Origin: CAVQJU01 sp963754955
GTDB lineage: Bacteria > Acidobacteriota > Vicinamibacteria > Vicinamibacterales > CAVVIG01
Length of the DNA: 64,000 nt
Reading direction: 5' to 3'
Assembly (NCBI GenBank): GCA_963754955.1
Contig: CAVWHY010000005.1
Coordinates: 310,001-374,000 of the forward strand
In this document: positions 25,722 through 34,316 of the stretch, in pieces
Layout: the number at the start of each line of letters is the position of its first letter
Numbering within the stretch: position 1 is the stretch's first letter
Translations under genes and position numbers: made by a program
The notes under the pieces: model-generated
What the model was told of the DNA's origin: nothing
The model's input: only the letters and a program-made list of their open reading frames with translations
Database searches by the model: none

Positions 25722-25755
25722 CCCTAGCCCCGAGCCCCGAGACCCCAGCCCCTAG
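25722..25755 (-). repeat. G-rich heptamer array, five units
   Basis: Units CCCTAGC, CCCGAGC, CCCGAGA, CCCCAGC, CCCTAGA (plus strand) fill the gap between the receptor stop (25752-25754, inside the array) and the next start at 25713. On the sense strand five G runs of three or four appear, ending nine bases before ATG. Related to 5703-5750. Confidence 0.85.
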
Positions 25756-28700
25756 AACACATACTTCACCGCCAGCTGCATCACGCGCGGCGGGACCGTG
25801 GTCGACGTGGTCGTAATCTGACCGAAGGTCGCGGCGTTGATGGCGGTGTTCGGGCTGTCCCCATTCGAACCAGTTGAACGCGTTGAAGGCCTCGATCCGG
25901 ACCTCGACGTATCGGCCGCTGGCGGACTTGAACGCGCGCGTCAGCGCCAGGTCGAGGTTCTTGCTGTCGGGTCCGCGAATGACGTTACGAGCCATGGTCC
26001 CCAGCGTGCCGGTCGCCGGCCGCGCAAACGCCGCCGGGTTGAGGAAGCTGATCGCCGTTCGTCGTCGGATTCACGGCCTGGTTGGCGTATACGTCGTCGG
26101 ACACCTGATTGGCGCGCTGCGTGCCCGGCCTGACCGTTCAGCGCCACGTCAGCGCCGGTCGTGATGTTCAGCCACGGGCCGGTGAGCGCCCGGAAGCTGC
26201 CGACGATCTGCCAGTCGGACCCGATCGACTTCCAGCCCTCGTAGCGGCCCGACATCGACGCTGCCCGTCATCGTGAAGTTCTGCAGCCGGTCGGCCGTGC
26301 AGTTGCCGTCGTCGTAGCGCGGGATCGTTCGGCTTGTTGTAGCCGGACGGACACGTTGGTGGTGCGCGCCGCCGAAGCCGTCCGGGGACCCATAGCAGTG
26401 TGACAAGCGTGTAGTTCGCCGACATCGTCGTGCGGGCGCCGGACTTGCGGACCGACAGCAGCATGCCGTTGTAGTGCTGCTTGCCGTCGGTGACATACAA
26501 GTCCACCGGACCATAGTACTGACCGTTCGACGGATCCTGAAGCGTGAACGGCCGGCGCGCGTTGATGTTCGCGGCGCTCGGCGGGGCGGCGCCCACATTC
26601 TGGAACACCGCGTTGTTGAGCGGCGACGACTCCCAGATGTTGCTGGTCCTGCTGCCCAGGTAGCCGACCGACGCAAACCACGATCTCGACAACTGGCGCT
26701 CGAGCGTGATGTTCCACTGGTCGACGTGCGTGGCCGCCATGTCGTTGCTCAGGCTCAGGAACGGCCCGTTGAGCGAGAACGGCGCGTTCTGGTCGAAGGT
26801 CACCGGGAAGATGTTCGTCTGCCCCTGTGTATTGATGAACGGGTTGTCGAGGCCGCCCAGCGGCTGGTTGATCCGCACTTCGGAGCCCCACGGCGGCGCC
26901 ACCGAGGTGTTCAGGTGGAACTGGGCGTTCACGAACTCGAACGAGCGGCCGTACGAGGCGCGAACCGAGGTCCTGCCGTCGCCGGACGGATCCCACGCCA
27001 TGCCGACGCGCGGCCCCAGATTTCCCCACTGTGTGTTCATGCCGGCCTTGGACGGGAACCCGGCGTCGCCCGGGAAGTACAGGCCCGCGGGCGCCTTCGG
27101 AAAGACGACGCTGTGGATGTTCTGGTTGAACCGTCTCTGGTCGAACTGATACACCGCGCCGTTCACGAGCTGCTGCGGGAAGAACGGCTCGTAACGCAGC
27201 CCGTAGTTCAACGTCACCTTCGAACCGAGGCGCCACGTGTCCTGCGCATAGAGCCCGAGGTACGTCTGCTTCATGTCGAGGGTGTTCGGGGCCGCCTGAA
27301 TGAGCGCGTTCACGCCCATCCGCCCCAGCAGGAAATCGCTGAGCGGCAGGCCGGTCTGCGTCCCGTCGATCGCCAGCTGGCCGGGCGAGCGGACGTTCGC
27401 GAGCGACAGCGAGCTCCAGCCGGCCACGTTGACGCCGAAGGCGAACTGGTGCCCTCCGCGAACGAGCGTCACGTCGTCGCTGACCTGCCACGACGGCGTC
27501 GTGAAGGTCGAGAGGCTTTCGGTCCCGCCGCCGAGCTGGAATCCCGTGGGATTCGCGCCGGCGGTTCCGACCGTCAGCAGCATGTAGTGCGGCATGTAGC
27601 TGTAGATGTTGATGCCGACTTCAGGCGCCGAGAAGAAGTCCGTGCTCGTGCGGTTGATGTCCGTGCGGTTGTACGCGAACCGCACCTGGTTGAACGTCGT
27701 CGGAGCTGATGATGAAGTTCTCGCCGAGCGTGAAGCTCTGGGCGAGATTGTCGCGTCCGCCGATGCGCGTCACGAGCAGATTCTCCTGCGCCGCGTCGAG
27801 GCTGAAGGGCGGCGGCGTGAACTGCTTCGTGGCGATGTACCGCCCGAACACCGTGTGCTTGGTGCTCATCTGATAGTCCACCTTGCCGACGTATTGCGAT
27901 TCGTCGGTCGAGGACGGCAAGGCGGTACTGGATCAGGCCGCACGGGTCTGTCGCTGTCGGAATCTTGCTCGAGATATTCAGCGCCGCCTTGCTGAACAGC
28001 GCGGGGTTCACCCGGTTGCCGGAGACACCGGGGCCCGTCAGCGTGATCTGCCGTCCGCCGTTGCAGGCAGGTGACGCGTACGCGGTGAAGTCGCCGGCGA
28101 GCATCGGCGGCCGTCGGCACGAACGCACGGTTATCGGTCGGATTGACGCGCGTGTTGGTGCCCTGGTAACCACCGAAGAAAAACAGCTTGTCCTTCTTGA
28201 TCGGCCCACCCACGGTCGCGCCGTACTGGTTGCGCTTCAACCCGTCGTCCTTGAGCGATCCGTCGGGGTTTTTCGCCGCGAACGGGTCCGTCGCGTTCAG
28301 GCTGTGATGACGGAGGAACTCGAAGGCGTCGCCGCGGAACTGATTCGAACCCGACTTGGTCACCAGGTTGATGGCGCCGCCGGAATGCATGCCGTTCTGC
28401 GCGGTGAGCGCGCTCGTTTCGGCCTTGAACTCGCCGAGCGCATCGGGGAACGGCAGTGGCAGGTTCAGGTTGTCGTACGGGTTGTTGTGCATCGCGCCGT
28501 CGAGCACGAACGACACGCCGAACGAGAGGCCGCCGGCCAGCGAGTACGCCTGGCCGCCGTTGCTGCCACCCATGCTCCGGCTGGTCGCGTTCAGCGCGGG
28601 CTGCGGAACGGCGGCCGGCAGGAACTGCATCAGGTCGGCCGGATTGCGACCGTTGAGCGGCAGATCCAGGATCCGCTTGTTGTCCATCACCTGGCCGACG

Positions 28701-29104
28701 CCCAGGTTGCGCGTTTCGACGGTGAGCGCGTTCGCCTGAACGGTCACGCTCTCCTCGATCTGACCAACGGCCATCGCGATGTTGATGATCGGGTTCGCGC
28801 CGACCTGCAGCACGATCCCGGTCTGCGTGAAGCTGCGAAATCCCTGCAGCATCGCGTCGAGACGATATGGTCCCACCGGGAGATTCGGAAGCAGATATGC
28901 CCCGTCCGCGCCGCTGACCGCACTTCGTTTGAGGCCCGTGTCGGTCTGGGTGACGGTGACGTCCACGCCGGGCAGCACCCCGCCGCTGCCGTCTTTCACG
29001 GTCCCGCTCAGTTGCGCGGTAGAACCCGCCTGCGCCCACGCGGACGCGGCAGTCAGAAGCAGCGCGAGCACCCCGCCGGCGAAGCCCACCAACACACGCT
29101 TCAT
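25752..29104 (-). pseudogene. TonB-dependent receptor, Oar-like with carboxypeptidase-regulatory domain, frame-broken
   Basis: About 1,110 residues. Signal peptide (VGFAGGVLALLLTAASAWAQ), then a carboxypeptidase-regulatory-like domain (LSGTVKDGSGGVLPGVDVTV), a plug with LDLPLNGRNPADLMQFLP and GGSNGGQAYSLAGG, and a large barrel with LGLYAQDTWRLGSKVTLNYG and GNLGPRVGMAWDPSGDGRTS, ending in a C-terminal Phe. At least six frame breaks occur, mostly at 25860-26400 and 27700-28110. Such receptors import large substrates (glycans, aromatic polymers) through the outer membrane in Acidobacteria and Bacteroidota. A consensus promoter is seen upstream. Together with the downstream secreted protein it may form an uptake unit. 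Confidence 0.88.
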
Positions 29105-29160
29105 TACACCCTCCGTCATTCGAATGGCGAACGTCATACGCCAGTCCACGATCGGCGGCG

Positions 29161-29187
29161 AGTATAGCAGGACCGACACGGTGTCAA
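29161..29187 (-). promoter_or_regulatory. Sigma-70 promoter for the TonB receptor at 25752
   Basis: Minus strand TTGACA (29182-29187) and TATACT (29161-29166), both near consensus, are 15 bases apart. The start codon is about 57 bases downstream, preceded by GGAGGG. The short spacing may lower activity or require an activator. Confidence 0.55.
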
Positions 29188-29282
29188 CACCATGAAAGAC
29201 TGATAGTTAGAGGGATTGGCGCGCGAAAGCGCGCTCAGATCCAATCGGTCGGATCCGGGTCGCATGATATCGTTCTGCCCCG

Positions 29283-30194
29283 ATGCGCTACGCCACTTTT
29301 TCACTGCCCGCCGATGCACGACCGCGACTCGGCGTTGCCCACGGCGACACGATCGTCGACGTACACGCTGTCGTCTCGGGCGATGGCCTGCCACGCACAC
29401 TGGCTGAACTGATATCTCAGGGTCGCGACGGCTGGGATCGTCTCGCCCGCCTCATCAACCAGGCACTGACCACGACGGTGCCGGCAGCCGCCACGTACCG
29501 CGCCGACGCCGTCCACTGGCACCCGCCGACGGGACGGCCCACGAAGAACGTGGTGTGCCTCGGCCTGAACTACATCAGCCACGCCAAGGAGAGCGCGCAG
29601 GCCCGCGGCCGCGAATTCAAGATTCCGGAAGCGCCGGTCTTCTTCACCAAGGCGCCGACCAGCGTCAGCGGCCCGACCGACCCCATTCCGTGGGATCCTT
29701 CAGTCACGGCGCAGCTGGATTACGAAGCGGAGCTCGGGGTCGTCATCGGCATTCCCGGCAAGGACATCCCGCGCGCGCGTGCCCTCGATCACGTGTTCGG
29801 CTACACGATCATCAACGACGTGTCGGCGCGCGATCTGCAGAAGACCCACCTGCAGTGGTTCAAGGGCAAGAGCCTCGACGGCTTCTGCCCCGTCGGCCCG
29901 GTCATCGTCACCGCCGACGAGTTCGGCGATCCGCAGTCGAAGCGGATTTCGCTCAGGGTCAACGGCGTCGAGAAGCAGGGCTCGACGACGGCGAACATGA
30001 TTTTCCCGGTGGATGCGATCATCGAGTCGCTCTCGCGCGGCCTGACCATCGAGGCGGGCGATCTCATCGCGACCGGCACGCCGGAAGGCGTCGGCCTGGC
30101 GCGCACGCCGCAGGAATTCCTGGCAGACGGCGACCTCGTGGAAACCGAGGTCGAGGGCATCGGCGTCATGCGGAACCGTGTTGTCAGAACTTAG
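29283..30194 (+). CDS. Fumarylacetoacetate hydrolase family protein
   Basis: A complete 303-residue enzyme. The N-terminal FAH cap (MRYATFSLPADARPRLGVAH) is followed by VVCLGLNYISHAKES, APVFFTKAPTSVSGP, and the metal site LDYEAELGVVIG with later NDVSARDLQKTHLQWFKGKS. GDLIATGTPEGVGLARTP closes the active site. The family cleaves beta-diketo-acid ring-fission products or acts as oxaloacetate decarboxylase. It is more typical of the family than the copy at 7227. A decarboxylase for dihydroxybenzoates lies nearby. The stop codon is inside a heptamer array that reaches to the next gene. Confidence 0.92.
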   Translation: MRYATFSLPADARPRLGVAHGDTIVDVHAVVSGDGLPRTLAELISQGRDGWDRLARLINQALTTTVPAAATYRADAVHWHPPTGRPTKNVVCLGLNYISHAKESAQARGREFKIPEAPVFFTKAPTSVSGPTDPIPWDPSVTAQLDYEAELGVVIGIPGKDIPRARALDHVFGYTIINDVSARDLQKTHLQWFKGKSLDGFCPVGPVIVTADEFGDPQSKRISLRVNGVEKQGSTTANMIFPVDAIIESLSRGLTIEAGDLIATGTPEGVGLARTPQEFLADGDLVETEVEGIGVMRNRVVRT

Positions 30195-30249
30195 AAACTT
30201 TCGAACTTCGAACTTACTCCTCTACTTTGAACTTTGAACTTTGAACTTT
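30187..30249 (+). repeat. Nine-unit heptamer array filling an intergenic gap
   Basis: Nine consecutive 7-base units in exact register: GAACTTA, GAAACTT, TCGAACT, TCGAACT, TACTCCT, CTACTTT, then GAACTTT three times. The array begins in the last codons of the FAH gene and ends five bases before the next ATG, leaving no other intergenic sequence and no usual Shine-Dalgarno. Confidence 0.92.
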
Positions 30250-30254
30250 CTGCC

Positions 30255-30857
30255 ATGGACGACGCCTCTGTCATCCGCCAGGTCGTGGAGAACTGGGTCG
30301 TCTGGCGCGACGCCGGCGACTGGGAGCGGTTCGCCACGGTCTGGCACGCCGACGGCTGGATGACGGCCACCTGGTTTCAGGGGCCGGCGAGCCGCTTCGT
30401 CGAGGTCAGCCGCGAGGGCTTCGAGCGGGGCGTCAACATCCTGCACGCGCTGAACGGCTGGTCGTGCGACATCGCCGGGAACCGCGCGATCTCACAGGCC
30501 AAGATGAACATCTTCCAGCGCGCGCCGCTCGACGGCGTGCTGGTGGATGTCGTCTGCTGGGGCCGGTTCTACGACTTTTTCGAAAAGCGCGACGGGCGCT
30601 GGGCCATCGTGCGCCGGCAGCCCATCTACGAGAAAGACCGGCTCGATCCAGTCGATCCTTCGGCGACCCTGCGCCTGGATCGAGCGATCCTCGACACGTT
30701 CCCTGAAGGGTATCGCCATCTCGGGTACCTGCAGCATCGCAACGGGTTCAAGGTGAAGATCGGCCTGCCAGGGCTGCGCGGTCCCGAAGTCGAGAAGCTC
30801 TATGCCGAAGGCAAAGCCTGGCTCGCCGGATCGGCAACGCCCGGCGAGCCTCTTTAG
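30255..30857 (+). CDS. SnoaL-like (NTF2-fold) protein
   Basis: About 200 residues from ATG 30255. VIRQVVENWVVWRDAGDWER and FATVWHADGWMTATWFQGPA are the alpha-helical opening and first strand of NTF2/SnoaL-like proteins, which include ketosteroid-isomerase-type enzymes and hydroxylating-dioxygenase small subunits. The conserved Asp/His pattern in the pocket (WHADGW) suggests a catalytic role. YDFFEKRDGRWAIVRRQPIY completes the fold; a C-terminal extension of about 60 residues follows. It is the last gene before the convergent decarboxylase, and probably shares the FAH transcript. Confidence 0.82.
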   Translation: MDDASVIRQVVENWVVWRDAGDWERFATVWHADGWMTATWFQGPASRFVEVSREGFERGVNILHALNGWSCDIAGNRAISQAKMNIFQRAPLDGVLVDVVCWGRFYDFFEKRDGRWAIVRRQPIYEKDRLDPVDPSATLRLDRAILDTFPEGYRHLGYLQHRNGFKVKIGLPGLRGPEVEKLYAEGKAWLAGSATPGEPL

Positions 30858-30867
30858 CTCGAACAAT

Positions 30868-30893
30868 TTCGTGGCGTTCGTGTCTTCGTGACG
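30868..30893. repeat. Single TCGTG repeat arm
   Basis: TTCGTGGCGTTCGTGTCTTCGTGA is one arm of the CTTCGTG family seen at 8106 and 14159, without a partner arm. It lies between convergent genes. Coordinates may be off by one base. Confidence 0.5.
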
Positions 30894-30894
30894 A

Positions 30895-31863
30895 TCAAAG
30901 GTTGAAGAGTCTCTGCGCGTTCGTGCGGCCGATCTTCATCCTATCCGCCTCTGAAATTTCCGCGTTGTCGAACCACCCCGCCGCGTCGGCGACCTCCTCG
31001 AACGGGTAGTCGACCGAGAACAGCACGCGATCGACGCCGAGCTCGGTCACGGCCTGGACCAGCGTCGGCGTATGGAAATTGCCGCTGGTCGTCACGTAGA
31101 AGTTCGCGCGCAGGTACTCGATGAACGGCCGGCGCGCGGGAATCCCGCGGGGCCGCTTGGTGACGCGGTGATCGAAGCGCCAGATGCAGTACGGCAGCAT
31201 CTCGCCGAGGTGGCCGAGGATCGCCGTCAGCCCGGGATGCGTGTCGAAGATGCCGCTCGCCATCAGCCGCAGGGCGTGCGTGGCGGTCTCGACCCCGAAC
31301 GCCCACGAGGCGCCCCGCAGCCACGGGTGTCCGTCGTAGGCAGGTACCCGGCTCGGCAGCGGGTCGCGCGGGTGGAGATAGAACGGCACGTTCAGGGCGG
31401 CGATCGTCGCCCAGAACGGCCGGTAGATCGGGTCGTCGTAGTACACGACGGTCTCGGCGTTGCCCACCTGCGAGTACCCGTTCACCATCGCGCCCTTGAA
31501 ACCCAGGTCCTTCACCGCGCGCGACAACTCTTCGCACGCCGCCTCCGGATCCTGCATGGGCAGCGCGGCAAAGCCCGCATAGCGGTCAGGATGCCTCGCG
31601 ACGGCCGCCGCCAGCGCATCGTTGCCGCGCCGGGCCAGGTCGATGGCTTTCGCGCGATCGTGCACCGACTGCACGCCCGGCGCGTTGAGCGACAGGATGG
31701 CAAACGCGATCCCGTGCGCATCCATCTCGCGCAGGCGCTCGCCGTCGACATCGAGCATCCGGCGTTCGAACACGTTCAGCTGGCCCGGCAGCGCGTATTC
31801 AGCGGACTCGCGCAGCGTCTCCGCGAGTCCGAAATGCTCTTCGATGGTGATTTTGTTCTGCAA
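30895..31863 (-). CDS. Amidohydrolase-family decarboxylase, gamma-resorcylate-decarboxylase-like
   Basis: A 322-residue TIM-barrel enzyme of the ACMSD group. It closely follows 2,6-dihydroxybenzoate (gamma-resorcylate) decarboxylases: KITIEEHF with E8 and H10 at the metal site, LREMDAHGIAFAILSLNAPG, GFKGAMVNGYSQ, VPFYLHPRDPLPSRVPAYDG with the third ligand His, ILGHLGEMLPYCIWRFDHR and DRVLFSVDYPFE with the ligand Asp. The family removes CO2 from hydroxylated benzoates without oxygen. No ATG fits: TTG 31863 is the likely start, eight bases after the cimA stop. Substrate could be any ortho-hydroxybenzoate. Confidence 0.85.
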   Translation of the reverse strand: MQNKITIEEHFGLAETLRESAEYALPGQLNVFERRMLDVDGERLREMDAHGIAFAILSLNAPGVQSVHDRAKAIDLARRGNDALAAAVARHPDRYAGFAALPMQDPEAACEELSRAVKDLGFKGAMVNGYSQVGNAETVVYYDDPIYRPFWATIAALNVPFYLHPRDPLPSRVPAYDGHPWLRGASWAFGVETATHALRLMASGIFDTHPGLTAILGHLGEMLPYCIWRFDHRVTKRPRGIPARRPFIEYLRANFYVTTSGNFHTPTLVQAVTELGVDRVLFSVDYPFEEVADAAGWFDNAEISEADRMKIGRTNAQRLFNL

Positions 31864-31871
31864 CGGTCCGC

Positions 31872-33458
31872 CTACACTCTCACCACAGCGGCCGCGAAGT
31901 CCTTGCGCAACAGCGCGTACTCGAGGCTGTCGACCAGGGCCTGCAGGCTGGCTTCGATGATGTTCTCGTCCACGCCGATCGTCGTCCACGTGGACGTGCC
32001 GTCGCCGCTCTCGATCAGCACACGCGTCCGCGCCGCCGTCCCGGACGACGAGTTGACGATGCGGACCTTGTAGTCGGTCAGGCGAACATCCTCGAGGTCG
32101 CGATAGAACTTGACGAGCGCGGATCGGAGCGCCTTGTCGAGCGCATTCACCGGGCCGTCGCCCTCGGCAACGGTGTGCGCGTGGTCGCGCTCGACCACCA
32201 CTTTCACCGTCGCCTCGCAGACCGACCCGTCCCCGCTCGACCGCATCGACACGTGATACGCGTCGATGGTGAACGGCTTGACCTCGCGGCGCAACGCGCG
32301 CCGGATGAGCAGGGCGAGCGATCCGTCGGCGCTCTCGAACTCGAAGCCGTCGTGCTCCAGCTCCTTGACGCGCTGGAGCATCGCGCTCAGCTCGGGCGTT
32401 TCCTTGCTGACGTCGAAGCCGAGCTCGCGCGCTTTCATAATCACGTTGCTGCGGCCGGCCAGCTCGCTCATCAGCACGTGCCGCCGGTTGCCCACGAGCG
32501 ACGGATCGATGTGTTCGTAGCTGCTGACCAGCTTCTGCACGGCGTTGACGTGCTGCCCGCCCTTGTGCGAAAACGCCGCCTCGCCCACCCACGGCAGGCG
32601 CGGGTTGGGGCGCAGGTTGGCGATCTCGTCCACGAAGTGCGAGATGTCCTTCAGCATCGCGAGCGATTCGCCCGGAACCGAACCCTTCTTGAACTTGAAC
32701 GCGAGGTTCGGAATCACGGACGTCAGGTTGCAGTTGCCCGTCCGCTCGCCAATCCCGTTGATGGTGCCCTGCACGTGCGTCGCACCGGCGTCCAGGGCCG
32801 CGAGCGCGTTCGCCACACCGAGTCCGATGTCGTCGTGCGTGTGGATGCCGATCTTTGTCGCGATGTGCGCGCGCACCCGGTTCGTGACATCGACGATCTC
32901 GGAGGGAATCGACCCGCCGTTGGTGTCGCACAGCACGACGACGTCCGCGCCGGCGCGTTCGGCGGCCGCCAGCGTCGCCAGCGCGTACTCGGGATCCTCC
33001 TTGTAGCCGTCGAACGAGTGTTCGGCGTCGTACACGACGAAACGGCCCTGCGACTTGAGGTACGCGATCGTGTCGCCGATCATCGCGAGGTTCTCTTCGG
33101 GCGTGGTCTGCAGCACCTCGCGCACGTGCAGCCGCGACGTCTTGCCCACGATCGTGATGACGGGCGTTTCGGCGTCGATGAGCAGGCGCACCTGGTCGTC
33201 GTCCTGCGCCGTCACGCCCTTGCGCCGCGTGGCGCCGAACGCGGCGAGCTTCGCACGCCGGAACGTGCGCCGCTTGGCCTCGTTGAAGAACTCCACGTCC
33301 TTGGGGTTCGAGCCGGGCCAGCCGCCCTCGATGTAGTGGACCCCGAACGCGTCCAGCCGCTCGGCGATCCGGAGCTTGTCCAGCACGGAAAACGAGATGC
33401 CGAGGCCCTGGCTGCCGTCGCGCAGCGTGGTGTCGTAGATTTCGATCCGGTCGCTCAT
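31872..33458 (-). CDS. cimA: (R)-citramalate synthase
   Basis: A complete 528-residue enzyme of the LeuA/CimA type. YDTTLRDGSQGLGISFSV near residue 8 holds the catalytic Arg-Asp; HYIEGGWPGSNPKDVEFF is distinctive for citramalate rather than isopropylmalate synthase. Metal-binding H-x-H is in IGIHTHDDIGLGVANAL, and GTINGIGERTGNCNL follows. The C-terminal third is the regulatory LeuA dimer domain. It condenses pyruvate with acetyl-CoA to start threonine-independent isoleucine synthesis. The neighbouring upstream dioxygenase and downstream decarboxylase are co-directional. Confidence 0.93.
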   Translation of the reverse strand: MSDRIEIYDTTLRDGSQGLGISFSVLDKLRIAERLDAFGVHYIEGGWPGSNPKDVEFFNEAKRRTFRRAKLAAFGATRRKGVTAQDDDQVRLLIDAETPVITIVGKTSRLHVREVLQTTPEENLAMIGDTIAYLKSQGRFVVYDAEHSFDGYKEDPEYALATLAAAERAGADVVVLCDTNGGSIPSEIVDVTNRVRAHIATKIGIHTHDDIGLGVANALAALDAGATHVQGTINGIGERTGNCNLTSVIPNLAFKFKKGSVPGESLAMLKDISHFVDEIANLRPNPRLPWVGEAAFSHKGGQHVNAVQKLVSSYEHIDPSLVGNRRHVLMSELAGRSNVIMKARELGFDVSKETPELSAMLQRVKELEHDGFEFESADGSLALLIRRALRREVKPFTIDAYHVSMRSSGDGSVCEATVKVVVERDHAHTVAEGDGPVNALDKALRSALVKFYRDLEDVRLTDYKVRIVNSSSGTAARTRVLIESGDGTSTWTTIGVDENIIEASLQALVDSLEYALLRKDFAAAVVRV

Positions 33459-33470
33459 TGATTGGGTCCG

Positions 33471-33497
33471 CGGCAGGCCCCCAGGCCCGCACTACTC
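33471..33497. repeat. Degenerate GCAGGCC palindrome
   Basis: GGCAGGCCCCCAGGCCCGC then ACTAC, upstream of cimA. Same family as 20747-20778, with a CCC in place of the TGAA loop. Confidence 0.6.
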
Positions 33498-33500
33498 TGT

Positions 33501-34241
33501 CTACACACCTGCACTGCTTTTAAAGGTCACGACCAGCACGTCCCGATGTGCGGGCGCCGACTCGTCGACGGCCTGCACGGGCGTCACCCCGTGGCTCACC
33601 CGCGCATCGTCGACGAGGGCCGCGTCGAGCGGCTGCGTCAGGGTGAAGCGGCCCAGCTCGCGGCCGTCGGGGCCGAGAATCCCGGTTGTTCCGCTGACGA
33701 TATTCCGGCGGTCCACGAGCAGGACCAGCACGTAGTCCACGCCGTCCCGGTGCATCCCCTCGGGTGTCGGCCGCCCCTCGGCGCCGGGCATCGCTTCGAT
33801 CCGGAACTGGTGGACCTCGATGGCCCAGCGCGCCGTGCCGGGCGCAAGACGATGGAACAGATCGCGGCTGAAGGCCAGAATCGCCCGCATCGACGAGCCG
33901 TCGCCGACGGAGCCGTCAATCGGCGTGAACCACCGGGCGACCCCGCCGTTCAGCGGGTTGTAATCGAGGCCCTGGTAGTGCGGCCGGGCGGCCACGCGGA
34001 CGATCGCATCGGAGGCGCCGCAGGCATACACCGCGTGGCGCCGCCGCCGATAGCGCCCGCCGTCCGCCATGTAGGTGTCGACGTCGAGGTGATCCCAACT
34101 GCCGGCGAACGCCGGCCAGTCCTCGAGTCCCCCGAACGTGTCGAGGGCCCGGCGCATGACGTCGGCATGGACGAACACAAATCCGTCCCGCATCAGGGAC
34201 GCCTGCAGCGACTGGTCGGGCATCAGCGCCGTGTCGGCCAC
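33501..34241 (-). CDS. Fe(II)/2-oxoglutarate dioxygenase (isoleucine-hydroxylase-like, PF10014 type)
   Basis: A complete 246-residue protein. SLMRDGFVFVHADVMRRALD opens the fold; the iron triad is H164 and D166 in EGMHRDGVDYVLVLLVDRRN and H217 in DDARVSHGVTPVQ. The early helical section and VHQFRIEAMPGAEGRPTPEG match the 2OG-Fe_Oxy_2 group, whose studied members hydroxylate or oxidise free L-isoleucine, leucine or methionine. It sits directly upstream of citramalate synthase in the same orientation. Cytoplasmic; no signal peptide. Which amino acid is used cannot be read here. Confidence 0.82.
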   Translation of the reverse strand: MADTALMPDQSLQASLMRDGFVFVHADVMRRALDTFGGLEDWPAFAGSWDHLDVDTYMADGGRYRRRRHAVYACGASDAIVRVAARPHYQGLDYNPLNGGVARWFTPIDGSVGDGSSMRAILAFSRDLFHRLAPGTARWAIEVHQFRIEAMPGAEGRPTPEGMHRDGVDYVLVLLVDRRNIVSGTTGILGPDGRELGRFTLTQPLDAALVDDARVSHGVTPVQAVDESAPAHRDVLVVTFKSSAGV

Positions 34242-34316
34242 ACGGTGATCCTATCAGCCCGCGGGGCATTTGGAGAAAGCCGCGGTGCTAAGATGGTCTG
34301 TCCCGGCCTTCCGCCC

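Noticed and set aside
30895..33492. An 865-residue frame joining the decarboxylase to upstream sequence
   Set aside because: The upstream two thirds is an off-frame shadow of citramalate synthase; the enzyme itself starts at about 31863.
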